Source: Trinickia symbiotica (GTDB lineage Bacteria; Pseudomonadota; Gammaproteobacteria; Burkholderiales; Burkholderiaceae). From it: a stretch of DNA of 64,000 bases. Of the stretch, positions 19,633-27,548 are shown piece by piece. Position 1 is the first letter of the stretch, and each line of letters starts with the position of its first letter. A program made the translations under genes and the position numbers. The notes under the pieces are model-generated. The model was not told where the DNA came from, ran no database searches, and worked only from the letters and a program-made list of their open reading frames with translations. The DNA lies in assembly GCF_002934455.1 (NCBI RefSeq), contig NZ_PTIR01000008.1:124001-188000 (forward strand), written 5' to 3'.

Positions 19633-21363
19633 ATGAGTTCGATAGTCGGGATCAAGTCGGCCGCGGCCGCATCGGCGATCGTTGCGTTCGCAACGATGTC
19701 GATCGGCTTTCTCGAAAGCACGCCCGCCGTTGCGAAGACCAATGCGGCAAAACCTGTATTGACGGCCTCCGCGCTGGCGGTGGCCGACAAGTACAGCGCC
19801 GATGCGGCCGAGCGCATTTTCAAGGAGGGTGGCAATGCCGTCGACGCTGCCGTGGCGATCGCGTTCACGCTCGCCGTCACGTACCCTGAAGCCGGCAATC
19901 TCGGCGGCGGCGGATTCATGACGCTCTATGTGAACGGCAAGCCGTACTTCCTCGATTATCGAGAGCGGGCCCCGCTTGCCGCGACGAAGAACATGTATCT
20001 CGACAAGGACGGCAACGTCATCAAGGGGATGAGTCTGGTCGGCGCGCGCGCCGTCGGCGTGCCGGGAACCGTCGAAGGCATGTGGGAAGCGCAAAAGCGT
20101 TTCGGTCGGCTGAAATGGAAACAGGTGCTGGCCCCGGCGATCCATTACGCGCGCGATGGCTTCGAGGTCGACGAGCAGCTGCAGCAGCGCCGCGACAGTG
20201 CCGCGAAGGACTTCGGCGACAAGACGAACTTCGACAAATATTTCGGAGGACTGAACAACGGCGTGACCTTCAAGCAGCCCGAGCTTGCCGCCACGCTGAC
20301 GCGCATCGCCGAGCACGGAGCGAAAGGGTTCTACGAAGGCGAGACGGCGAAACGCATCGCCGCCACGATGAAGGCGGATGGGGGACTCATCACCGAGCGC
20401 GACTTGCATGAATACAAGGCGGTCTGGCGGCAGCCCGTCGAGGCCAACTGGAACGGCTATCGCGTGATCACGGCACCGCCTCCGAGCTCGGGCGGCGTCG
20501 GCCTCGTGCAGCTGCTCAAGATGAAGGCCGATCTCGCCAACGATTTCGCCAACGTTCCGCTGAATTCGGCGAAGTACATTCATCTCGTCGCCGAGATCGA
20601 GAAGCGCGTGTTCGCCGATCGTGCGCAGTACCTCGGCGACCCGGACTTCTACAAGGTGCCCGTCGCGCAGTTGATCGACGACGCGTATCTCGCCAAGCGC
20701 GCGGCGGACGTCGATCCGAACAAGCCCTCGGATACCAAGAGCATTCAGCCGGGGCTCGGTACGTCGATGCCGGAGAAGGCGGAGACCACGCATTTCTCGG
20801 TCGTCGACAAATGGGGCAATGCCGTCTCGAACACCTATACGATCAACGGGTATTTCGGCTCGGGCGTCGTGGCGGAGGGCACCGGGGTGCTGCTCAACGA
20901 CGAGATGGACGATTTTTCGGCAAAGCCGGGCGTGCCGAATATGTTCGGCGTCGTGGGCAGCGATGCGAATGCGATCGCGCCGAAAAAACGCCCGCTTTCC
21001 TCGATGACGCCGACGATTCTGACCAAGGACGGCAAGGTATCGCTCGTCATCGGCACGCCGGGCGGCTCCCGCATCTTCACGTCGATCTTTCAGGTCATCA
21101 GCAACGTCTATGACTTCAAGATGCCGTTGGCCGATGCGGTGGCTGCGATGCGCTTCCACCATCAGCTGCTGCCGCCGAACACGATCTTCTGGGAGCCTTA
21201 CAAGCCGATCGAGGGTGAGCTGGCTCAGCAGTTGCAGTCGATGGGATATGTGCTGCAGAAGCAGGGCTTCAACGGCGACATCCAGGCGATCGAGATCGAA
21301 GGCGATACGCCGACCGCCGCGGCCGATCCGCGCGGCCGCGGCGTCACGAGGATCGTTCAGTAG
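19633..21363 (+). CDS. ggt: gamma-glutamyltransferase (GGT), exported Ntn hydrolase precursor
   Basis: Cleaves and transfers the gamma-glutamyl group of glutathione and related compounds in the periplasm. The 576-residue precursor has a signal-like N-terminus (SAAAASAIVAFATMSIGFLESTPAVA). EGGNAVDAAVAIAFTLAVTYPEAGNLGGGGFMTL and DYRERAP, including the substrate-binding Arg, follow. The autoprocessing site is in EKAETTHFSVVDKWGNAVS, where the second Thr is the expected nucleophile. The small subunit contains LSSMTPTI and GTPGGSRI. A strong GGAGGAG lies upstream of the ATG. It stands alone, ahead of mazEF and the egt genes. Confidence 0.96.
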   Translation: MSSIVGIKSAAAASAIVAFATMSIGFLESTPAVAKTNAAKPVLTASALAVADKYSADAAERIFKEGGNAVDAAVAIAFTLAVTYPEAGNLGGGGFMTLYVNGKPYFLDYRERAPLAATKNMYLDKDGNVIKGMSLVGARAVGVPGTVEGMWEAQKRFGRLKWKQVLAPAIHYARDGFEVDEQLQQRRDSAAKDFGDKTNFDKYFGGLNNGVTFKQPELAATLTRIAEHGAKGFYEGETAKRIAATMKADGGLITERDLHEYKAVWRQPVEANWNGYRVITAPPPSSGGVGLVQLLKMKADLANDFANVPLNSAKYIHLVAEIEKRVFADRAQYLGDPDFYKVPVAQLIDDAYLAKRAADVDPNKPSDTKSIQPGLGTSMPEKAETTHFSVVDKWGNAVSNTYTINGYFGSGVVAEGTGVLLNDEMDDFSAKPGVPNMFGVVGSDANAIAPKKRPLSSMTPTILTKDGKVSLVIGTPGGSRIFTSIFQVISNVYDFKMPLADAVAAMRFHHQLLPPNTIFWEPYKPIEGELAQQLQSMGYVLQKQGFNGDIQAIEIEGDTPTAAADPRGRGVTRIVQ

Positions 21364-21388
21364 CCATCGGTCCGATCGCAGCATCCCG

Positions 21389-21417
21389 GGCCTGCCGTCG
21401 ATATCCGCAGGCAGGCC
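21389..21417. terminator. GC-rich inverted repeat after ggt (possible terminator)
   Basis: GGCCTGCC and GGCAGGCC form a perfect 8-bp stem with a 13-base loop, 25 bases past the ggt stop. No T-run follows, so it would be an imperfect intrinsic terminator or an mRNA-stabilising hairpin. Confidence 0.35.
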
Positions 21418-21564
21418 TGCCCCGGCGCCCCGAGTCGCCGGCCCCCACCCGCCTCCTATGCCGAACGGCCGAATTGCCCGGGTCGGTCTCAGTTAGTTAC
21501 TGTCTGCTTCCAGTCTCTGCGGCGCCGTGATGGTTTCCGCATCGGCATCGTGCTATCCGAACGG

Positions 21565-21624
21565 ATATGTAATAACATTGTGTTGACCATCTTCCCGAGA
21601 TGGTATAACTTTGTGCTTACATAT
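21565..21624 (+). promoter_or_regulatory. mazEF promoter with nested inverted repeats (probable autoregulatory operator)
   Basis: A -35 TTGACC (21583-21588) and an extended -10 TGGTATAAC (hexamer 21604-21609) are spaced by 15. Between them lies a perfect 7-bp hairpin, ACCATCT / AGATGGT, around TCCCG. An outer inverted repeat, ATATGTAA (21565-21572) and TTACATAT (21617-21624), frames the whole promoter. TAACATTGTG and TAACTTTGTG are also near-direct repeats. MazE-type antitoxins bind such palindromes with MazF to repress their own operon; that this site does so is inferred. Confidence 0.6.
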
Positions 21625-21628
21625 TGCC

Positions 21629-21877
21629 ATGAAGACGACGATTCGCAGAATGGGCAACTCGCAAGGAATACTGATCCCCAAGCCGATCCTGGCTCAGCTT
21701 GGGTTCGAACATGAGGTGGAAATGGAAATCGAGGGCGATGCACTGGTGATTCGACGTCCGCTGAAGAAGGCACGTGAAGGCTGGGCGGACGCAAGCAAGC
21801 GTCTCGCGGCCGCCGGCGATGATGCGCTCGTGATGGGCGAGTTCGGCAACGGCGAAGACGCGGAGTGGTCGTGGTAG
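21629..21877 (+). CDS. mazE: MazE-like antitoxin (AbrB/SpoVT swapped-hairpin domain)
   Basis: An 82-residue protein starting MKTTIRRMGNSQGILIPKPILAQLG. This is the AbrB/MazE DNA-binding hairpin, with VEMEIEGDALVIRRP as its second half. The C-terminal part, from about residue 50, is acidic (GDDALVMGEFGNGEDAEWSW), as expected for the segment that wraps the toxin. The ATG at 21629 is chosen because the predicted promoter ends only about 13 bases earlier; the earlier in-frame start at 21611 would lie within it. There is no clear ribosome binding site, so the message may be nearly leaderless. It overlaps mazF. Confidence 0.9.
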   Translation: MKTTIRRMGNSQGILIPKPILAQLGFEHEVEMEIEGDALVIRRPLKKAREGWADASKRLAAAGDDALVMGEFGNGEDAEWSW

Positions 21878-22191
21878 TCCGGGGCGAGGTGTGGCTCGTC
21901 GCGCTCGACCACACGCTCGGCAGCGAGATTCAGAAGACGCGGCCGTGCGTCGTCGTCTCTCCGCCCGAGCTGCATGAGCATTTGCGCACGGTCATCGTGG
22001 CGCCTATGACGACGAAAAGCCGCCCCGCGCCGTTTCGTGTACCCGTGACGTTCGAGAGAAAGCGGGGGCTCATTCTTCTGGACCAGATCCGAACGGTCGA
22101 CAAGATTCGATTGGTGAAGAGGGCTGGGGCGATCGTCGACAGAACATTGGCCGATACGTTGCATACGCTGCAGGAAGTCTTCGCGGAATGA
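21865..22191 (+). CDS. mazF: MazF-family endoribonuclease toxin (PemK/MazF)
   Basis: A 108-residue toxin. VVRGEVWLVALDHTLGSEIQKTRPCVVVSP holds the conserved Arg-Gly-(Glu/Asp)-(Val/Ile)-Trp and the TRP-x-V/Ile core. VIVAPMTTKSRPAPFRVPV includes the catalytic T/S region, and GLILLDQIRTVDKIRLVKR is the family's third motif. The reaction is sequence-specific mRNA cleavage, held in check by MazE. The start is a GTG at 21865 or, equally likely, the GTG at 21871, which has GGAG five bases ahead; both overlap the mazE 3' end. Confidence 0.92.
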   Translation: MVVVVRGEVWLVALDHTLGSEIQKTRPCVVVSPPELHEHLRTVIVAPMTTKSRPAPFRVPVTFERKRGLILLDQIRTVDKIRLVKRAGAIVDRTLADTLHTLQEVFAE

Positions 22192-22291
22192 CGGCGAGCG
22201 CGCGCCGTTTTGAGAGCGCGCGGCCTCGCCGAGCCGGGAATAGGCCTTGCTGCAACGCGCAGTCACCGCGAAAGAGGGGTGCGACGAACAA

Positions 22292-23179
22292 ATGGCTATC
22301 CTTATCGGCATTTCGGGCTGGCGCTACGAGGGGTGGCGCGGTGTGTTCTACCCGAAGGGACTCCGGCACGCCAGCGAGCTTTCGTTCGCATCGCGGGCCG
22401 TGGACACGATCGAAATCAACGGCTCGCATTACTCGCTGCAAACGATCGACAGCTACCGCTCATGGCATGAAGAAACGCCTGACGGTTTTGTGTTCGGCGT
22501 CAAGGGGCCTCGATTCCTGACGCACATGCTGCGTTTTCGCGATGAGGCGGCGAGGCCCGCCATCGCGAATTTTTTCGCCTCGGGCGTCCTCGCGCTCGAC
22601 GAAAAGCTGGGCCCGTTTCTCTGGCAGTTTCCGCCGAACTTCCCCTTCGATGTGACGCGGCTGGAACGCTTTCTCGATTTGCTGCCTCGAACGGTGCAAG
22701 AGGCCGTTGCCCTGGCGTCGCAACACGACGCACGCGTCAAACGCGCGTGGTTCGAAGCGAGCGGCAATGGCCAGCTCCGGCACGCGGTGGAAGTCAGGCA
22801 CGCCAGCTTTCAAACGCCCGAATTCGCGGACATGTTGCGGCGTTACCGTGTTGCGCTCGTCGTTTCCGATTCTGTGGCAGGATGGCCCTATGCCGAAGAC
22901 GTCACGTCGGATTTCATCTACATGCGCCTGCACGGCACCGAGACGCTTTATAGCGGCGCATATTCGGATCGCGCGCTCAAACGATGGGCCAAACGGATTG
23001 CGATCTGGGCGCGAGGCGACGAACCGGCCGATGCCGTTCGCCTCTCGCCTTCGCCTGTGCGCCGTGAGGAACGCGATGTCTTTTGCTACTTCGACAACGA
23101 CCAAAAAGTGGAAGCCCCGTTCGATGCCCAGCGGCTCAAGCGCTGGATAGCGGCGGAGCAGACAGGAGCAAGCCGATGA
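22292..23179 (+). CDS. DUF72 (YecE-like) family protein
   Basis: A 295-residue TIM-barrel-like protein. It begins MAILIGISGWRYEGWRGVFYPKGL and has the family signatures FASRAVDTIEINGSHY, FGVKGPRFLTHMLRF, LWQFPPNFPFD, AVEVRHASF, and YMRLHGTETLYSGAYSD. The biochemical role of the family is not established. The stop codon overlaps the egtB start in an ATGA, so the two are probably translationally coupled, which ties this protein to ergothioneine synthesis or its stress setting. The ATG at 22292 matches the family's start; the frame is open further upstream without similarity. Confidence 0.9.
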   Translation: MAILIGISGWRYEGWRGVFYPKGLRHASELSFASRAVDTIEINGSHYSLQTIDSYRSWHEETPDGFVFGVKGPRFLTHMLRFRDEAARPAIANFFASGVLALDEKLGPFLWQFPPNFPFDVTRLERFLDLLPRTVQEAVALASQHDARVKRAWFEASGNGQLRHAVEVRHASFQTPEFADMLRRYRVALVVSDSVAGWPYAEDVTSDFIYMRLHGTETLYSGAYSDRALKRWAKRIAIWARGDEPADAVRLSPSPVRREERDVFCYFDNDQKVEAPFDAQRLKRWIAAEQTGASR

Positions 23180-24426
23180 CACGGATGGTGTCCGAACTGC
23201 TGCAGGCGTTTCGTAAAGTGCGCAAGCGGAGCGTCGAGCTCGCGAGTTCTCTGTCGCCCGAAGACCAACAGGTGCAATCGATGCCCGATGCGAGCCCGAC
23301 GAAGTGGCATCTCGCACACACGACCTGGTTCTTCGAGACGGTGCTGCTCGTTCCTCACGCGCCCGGCTACGTTCTCTTCCACGACCATTTCCCCTTTCTG
23401 TTCAATTCGTACTACGAAGCATTGGGTCCGCGCCATGAGCGCGCGCAACGAGGGTTGCTGACCAGGCCGTCGCTCGGCGAAGTCCATGCATACCGCCGCC
23501 ATGTCGACGCGGCGGTCATGGCGCTCATTGAAATGGCCGATCGCGATTCGTTCGACCGGATTGAGCCGATCGTGACGCTCGGCCTGCATCATGAAGAGCA
23601 GCATCAGGAGCTGATCCTGACCGACATCCTGCACGCGTTCTCGTGCAATTCACTGATGCCCGCCTATCGCGCCGAGTCGCGCGAGCGGCCGCGAGGCCCG
23701 CATTCATCGAAGGTGGCGACGACGCAAGCCGTAGCGTACCCGATCGAATGGCTGCGCCAGCCCGGCGGCATCGTCGGCATTGGACACGCGGGGCAGGGGT
23801 TTTGCTTCGATAACGAGCTGCCGCGCCATGAGACGTTGCTGCGACCGTATGAAATCGCCCACCGCCTCGTCACCTGCGGGGACTATGCATCGTTCATTGC
23901 CGATGGGGGGTACCGGCGGCCCGAGCTCTGGCTATCGGACGGCTGGGCGATGGTTCAGCGCGAGCATCTTGCCGCGCCTCTTTATTGGCGTGGCATCGAC
24001 GATGGCAACTGCGAGAACGACCCTTCGGGCTGGCTTGTATTCGGCCTCGACGGCCTCGAGCCGATGAACCCGCGCGCGCCCGTTTCGCAACTGAGTTTTT
24101 ACGAGGCCGCGGCCTACGCCGAGTGGGCCGGTGCCCGGTTGCCGACCGAATTCGAATGGGAGGCCGCTTTCGACGCGCCGGGCATTACGCAGATGACGGG
24201 CCACGTTTGGCAATGGACGCGCTCGTCATACGATCCCTATCCGGGTTTTCGGCCGTTGCCGGGCGTAGCGGCGGAATACAACGGCAAGTTCATGGTCGGG
24301 CAACTCGTCTTGCGCGGCGGCAGCTTGGCGACGCCGCCGGGGCACACGCGTCCTAGCTACCGCAACTTCTTTCCGCCGGCGGCGCGCTGGCAATTTTCGG
24401 GAGTACGCCTTGTACGAGACATCTGA
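23176..24426 (+). CDS. egtB: EgtB, ergothioneine sulfoxide synthase (non-haem iron)
   Basis: Forms the C-S bond between hercynine and a thiol (cysteine or gamma-glutamylcysteine) with O2. The N-terminal DinB-like domain carries the iron ligands: a His in WHLAHTTWFFE near residue 45, and the pair in LGLHHEEQHQELILTDI near residue 140. The C-terminal half is a formylglycine-enzyme-like fold (FDNELPRHE, VSQLSFYEAAAYAEWAGARLPTEFEWE, VWQWTRSSYDPYPGF, VLRGGSLATPPGHTRPSYRNFFPP). At 416 residues it is full length. AGGAG precedes the ATG. No egtA or egtC is adjacent, so this may be the cysteine-using or two-gene version of the pathway. Confidence 0.95.
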   Translation: MTRMVSELLQAFRKVRKRSVELASSLSPEDQQVQSMPDASPTKWHLAHTTWFFETVLLVPHAPGYVLFHDHFPFLFNSYYEALGPRHERAQRGLLTRPSLGEVHAYRRHVDAAVMALIEMADRDSFDRIEPIVTLGLHHEEQHQELILTDILHAFSCNSLMPAYRAESRERPRGPHSSKVATTQAVAYPIEWLRQPGGIVGIGHAGQGFCFDNELPRHETLLRPYEIAHRLVTCGDYASFIADGGYRRPELWLSDGWAMVQREHLAAPLYWRGIDDGNCENDPSGWLVFGLDGLEPMNPRAPVSQLSFYEAAAYAEWAGARLPTEFEWEAAFDAPGITQMTGHVWQWTRSSYDPYPGFRPLPGVAAEYNGKFMVGQLVLRGGSLATPPGHTRPSYRNFFPPAARWQFSGVRLVRDI

Positions 24427-25438
24427 AGCAACGGGTTTGGCCGGTGCGGCCGAATTCGTTGGCAGTCCTCTTCGAAAAGGCGCGGCCGCAGCCGAGTTCG
24501 CGCGCGATCTTGTCGCCGCCTTATCGAAAACGCCGCGCAGCATTGCGCCGAAATACTTTTACGATGCGGCGGGCTCGGCCCTCTTCGACAGGATCTGTGA
24601 ATTGCCCGAGTACTACCCCACGCGGACCGAGTGGCGAATTCTGACGAGCCATGCGCATGACATCGCGCAATGCATGGGATCTCGCGCGGACATCGTCGAA
24701 TTTGGCGCGGGATCGCTCGCGAAGATACGGCTGCTGCTCGATGCGTTCGTTCCGCGCGATGCGCCGCGGCGCTACTTTCCCGTCGACATCTCAGCCGAGC
24801 ATCTGGATAGCGCCGCGCGGAAACTGCACGCCGACTACCCGCAGCTTTCGGTGCAGCCGGTCGCGGCCGATTACATGAAAGAGGAACAACTGGCCGGTCT
24901 CGCAGCGAGCCTCGAAGCGTCGTCGCAGCGCCGCGTCGGTTTTTTTCCGGGCTCGACGATCGGCAATTTCGATCCTGACGAAGCCGCGGCGTTCCTGCGC
25001 CTCGCCGCGCGCTTGCTGCGCGGTGGCGGGCTGCTCGTGGGTGTCGATCTCGTGAAGGAGCCGCAGACGCTGCACCGTGCGTATAACGATGCCCAAGGCG
25101 TGACGGCGGCGTTCAACCTGAACTTGCTTAGGCGGGCGAACGATGAACTGGGCGCTGACTTCGACGTGAAGAAGTTCGCGCACTACGCGTTTTACGAGCC
25201 GGTAAAGCAGCGAGTGGAGATGCACCTGCTCAGTCTTTGTGCGCAAACGGTGCGTCTGGCCGGAAGAGAATTCGCTTTCGAAGAAGGCGGCAGCCTTCAT
25301 ACGGAGAACTCATACAAGTTCACCATCGAAGGCTTCCGTGCGCTGGCGGTTTCGGCAGGATTCGTGCCGGGCCCCGTATGGACCGACGAGGCGAGGCTCT
25401 TCAGCGTGCATTGGTTGGAGAGCCCGTCCGCCGGTTGA
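24410..25438 (+). CDS. egtD: EgtD, L-histidine N-alpha-trimethyltransferase
   Basis: Converts histidine to hercynine using three SAM molecules, the first step to ergothioneine. SIAPKYFYDAAGSALFDRICELPEYYPTRTEW is the family's N-terminal signature. IVEFGAGSLAKIRLLLDAF is the SAM-binding loop, GFFPGSTIGNFDPDEA is also diagnostic, and VHWLESP closes the protein. The best start is the TTG at 24410, which has GGGAG seven bases ahead and lies inside the egtB 3' end (17-bp overlap). The two genes are therefore coupled, and the rare start may set a lower EgtD level. Confidence 0.95.
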   Translation: MYETSEATGLAGAAEFVGSPLRKGAAAAEFARDLVAALSKTPRSIAPKYFYDAAGSALFDRICELPEYYPTRTEWRILTSHAHDIAQCMGSRADIVEFGAGSLAKIRLLLDAFVPRDAPRRYFPVDISAEHLDSAARKLHADYPQLSVQPVAADYMKEEQLAGLAASLEASSQRRVGFFPGSTIGNFDPDEAAAFLRLAARLLRGGGLLVGVDLVKEPQTLHRAYNDAQGVTAAFNLNLLRRANDELGADFDVKKFAHYAFYEPVKQRVEMHLLSLCAQTVRLAGREFAFEEGGSLHTENSYKFTIEGFRALAVSAGFVPGPVWTDEARLFSVHWLESPSAG

Positions 25439-25466
25439 ACTCGGGCCTGCTCGCTCCGCGTCGCCG

Positions 25467-25784
25467 TTACCAGCCGCGGCGCTCACGCCACTCGTGTTCG
25501 CGCCATTCGTGTTCGCGCCACTGACGCTCACGCCATTCGTGACCGCGCCATTCGCGTTCGCGCCAGTCGTCGCCTCGCCAGTAGCCGACCGCGTACGGTG
25601 CTGGCTCGACGTAGGCAGGGGCGGCAGGCGCTGCATAAACGGGCGCGGGACCTGTATAGACCGGTACCGGGGCCACGCCGACGGGCACGCCGATGCCCAC
25701 GGCGAGATCGACATGCGCCGAGGCCGCCGTGGAAACACCGAGGACCATGAGACCGATGAACCCTCCAATGAGCTTCTTGTTCAT
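25467..25784 (-). CDS. small exported protein with a proline/valine-rich middle and Trp-Arg pentapeptide repeats
   Basis: A 105-residue protein. The N-terminus MNKKLIGGFIGLMVLGVSTAASA is a classical signal peptide, with cleavage expected after ASA. The middle (VPVYTGPAPVYAAPAAPAYVEPAPYAVGYW) resembles PXPV-repeat proteins of Burkholderia. The C-terminus is seven tandem pentapeptides of the form W-R-(E/G)-x-(E/D/Q/R). AAGGAG precedes the ATG at good spacing. It is likely a periplasmic or envelope protein of unknown function; the alternating charged and aromatic repeat may bind polymers or metals. Confidence 0.75.
   Translation of the reverse strand: MNKKLIGGFIGLMVLGVSTAASAHVDLAVGIGVPVGVAPVPVYTGPAPVYAAPAAPAYVEPAPYAVGYWRGDDWREREWRGHEWRERQWREHEWREHEWRERRGW
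25476..25580. repeat. seven tandem 15-bp units encoding the W-R-x-x-x pentapeptides
   Basis: The 15-bp unit, CGCCATTCGTGTTCG on the plus strand in its commonest form, is repeated with substitutions at the second, third, fourth and fifth codons. All units keep the frame of the exported repeat protein, so copy-number changes would lengthen or shorten it without a frameshift. Confidence 0.85.
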
Positions 25785-25891
25785 TTGCGTGACTCCTTGC
25801 ACGATGCGTGCGTTTCAGTTGACCACGGCCTTAGTCTAGGAGCGCGGCCCGGACACATGTGAAAACGCCGTGCGAGATCGGTAACGCAAGA

Positions 25892-26485
25892 TTACGGCCG
25901 GGTTTCGGGGAAAGTCGCTTTGCCGAGCGTCAGGTCGATCAACGCGGCGCGGGCTGCATCGAGCGCGGTCGCGGGAAGTTCCATGTCGAGTCGCACACCG
26001 ACATCGTAAGCAGTACTGACGAGCGAGACGCGCTCTTGATCCATCCAACGCCGTACTCGCGCCTCGTCGGCGTAACCGACCTCCACGACGAGGCGCGCCT
26101 GCGCGATCCGTTCGACGCGTTGGATCTGCTGAAGGGCGCCAGCGATCGCATCGGTGTAGGCGCGTACGAGACCGCCCGCGCCGAGCTTGACGCCGCCGTA
26201 GAAGCGCACGACGGCGCAGAGCACCCCGTCGAGATCATGGTGGCGCAGCACTTCGAGAATGGGCCTGCCCGCCGTTCCTGACGGCTCGCCATCATCGGAC
26301 ATGCCCGACTGGCCGCCTGCGAGCAGTGCCCAGCAAACATGGGTGGCTGTCGGATGCTCATGGCGCAGCCGCTGCAGCGCCTGCATCGACGCATCGCGAT
26401 CGGCGACCGGGATCGCGTAGGCGATGAAGCGGCTTTTGCGGATTTCGACTTCGAAAACCGAGGTCGCCGCTAACGTATAGGTCAT
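25892..26485 (-). CDS. IMPACT/YigZ family protein
   Basis: A 197-residue protein. The N-terminal UPF0029 domain is clear: EVEIRKSRFIAYAIPV, THVCWALLAGGQSGMSDDGEPSGTAGRPILEVLRHHDLDGVLCAVVRFYGGVKLGAGGLVRAYTDA. A shorter C-terminal DUF1949-like domain follows. The family is linked to translation control in eukaryotes; YigZ's role in bacteria is unclear. The ATG at 26485 overlaps the LysR stop in an ATGA, so the gene is probably read from the regulator's transcript. Confidence 0.93.
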   Translation of the reverse strand: MTYTLAATSVFEVEIRKSRFIAYAIPVADRDASMQALQRLRHEHPTATHVCWALLAGGQSGMSDDGEPSGTAGRPILEVLRHHDLDGVLCAVVRFYGGVKLGAGGLVRAYTDAIAGALQQIQRVERIAQARLVVEVGYADEARVRRWMDQERVSLVSTAYDVGVRLDMELPATALDAARAALIDLTLGKATFPETRP

Positions 26486-27384
26486 GACGATTGCGGCCTC
26501 AATAGATCGACCAGCGCCAGGGCCTTGGCCGGCACGCGGTTCGTGGGCGGAAATACGGCGCGAATATCGGACTCCGGCGCGACCCAGCGTGGCAGCAGAC
26601 GCACGAGCGCGCCGGCCGCAACATCGCCGGCCACCGAGAAATCGGTCAGCACGCCGAACCCGCCGCCCGCGAGCGTTGCCGCGCGGCAGGCCGTCGCCGT
26701 ATTCGCGAGGAACCCGCTGCGGCCGCACTTCACCGTTTTTTTCGTGCCACGCGTGTTCTGAAGCTCGAACGAGAACGGGTGCGGCAAAATCGAGACGGCA
26801 ACGTAAGGCATGGAGGCAAGGTCTGCCGGGTCGCGCGGCTCGCCATACTTGGCGACGAATTCCGGCGCGGCCACGACCCACTTGGCGTAGCTGCCGATCT
26901 TCACGGTTCGATAGGTCGAATCGGCGAGCCGGCCGAGACGGATCGCGACGTCGATGTTTTCCGCGACGAGGTCCATATAGCGATCGTTGCAGATCAGCTC
27001 GATATCGAGCTCCGGATGCATACGCCTCAGTGCGACGATTGCGGGGGCGACGACGAGCTGGCCGAAATCGATCGGCGCCGTGACACGCAAGGTGCCGCGT
27101 AGCGGTCCGCCGTCGCCGGCCACGTCCGCCAACGCTTCCTCGGCGGCGCGCAAGATTTCGCGCGCCGCCTCGTAAAAGCGCCGTCCCGCTTCCGTAACGT
27201 TGAGCCTGCGCGTCGTGCGAATCAAGAGGCTCGCGCCCACCTCGGCCTCGAGCCGCTGCATGTGCGTACTTACCACCGTTTTCGCAAGTCCGAGCCTTTC
27301 GGCCGCGGCGGTCAGCGAGCCTGCTTCCACGACAGCTGCGTAAATGCCGAGCCGATTCAGATTCACATCCCGCACGTCCGCCAT
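26482..27384 (-). CDS. LysR-family transcriptional regulator
   Basis: The N-terminal helix-turn-helix reads MADVRDVNLNRLGIYAAVVEAGSLTAAAERLGLAKTVVSTHMQRLEAEVGASLLIRTTRRLNVTEAG. The effector-binding domain follows (LRVTAPIDFGQLVVAPAIVALRRMHPELDIEL, VAIRLGRLADSTYRTVKIG, GGGFGVLTDFSVAGDV). At 300 residues it is normal length. It faces away from the flavin-binding-protein gene starting 164 bases upstream, the classical arrangement for a LysR protein controlling its divergent neighbour. Confidence 0.93.
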   Translation of the reverse strand: MADVRDVNLNRLGIYAAVVEAGSLTAAAERLGLAKTVVSTHMQRLEAEVGASLLIRTTRRLNVTEAGRRFYEAAREILRAAEEALADVAGDGGPLRGTLRVTAPIDFGQLVVAPAIVALRRMHPELDIELICNDRYMDLVAENIDVAIRLGRLADSTYRTVKIGSYAKWVVAAPEFVAKYGEPRDPADLASMPYVAVSILPHPFSFELQNTRGTKKTVKCGRSGFLANTATACRAATLAGGGFGVLTDFSVAGDVAAGALVRLLPRWVAPESDIRAVFPPTNRVPAKALALVDLLRPQSS

Positions 27385-27548
27385 CTGCGATTGTCCGTTC
27401 AAAGAGGATTGTGTTTTTGCGATTATCCGTCTTCCGCTGACAGTTTGCACGCGATAGGCTGCACCTGTCGGTCGCCGAGGACGATGATCGATCGCGGTCG
27501 ATCGACTTCCGGTGCGAACCGTTGCGTGCTCAGCGACCCTTTGGCGGA

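Noticed and set aside
19600-21384. A 594-residue minus-strand open frame
   Set aside because: Antisense to ggt, whose signal peptide and catalytic motifs are clear.
25476-25580. Regular repeats that might suggest a CRISPR array
   Set aside because: Units are contiguous with no spacers and keep a reading frame; they are a coding minisatellite.
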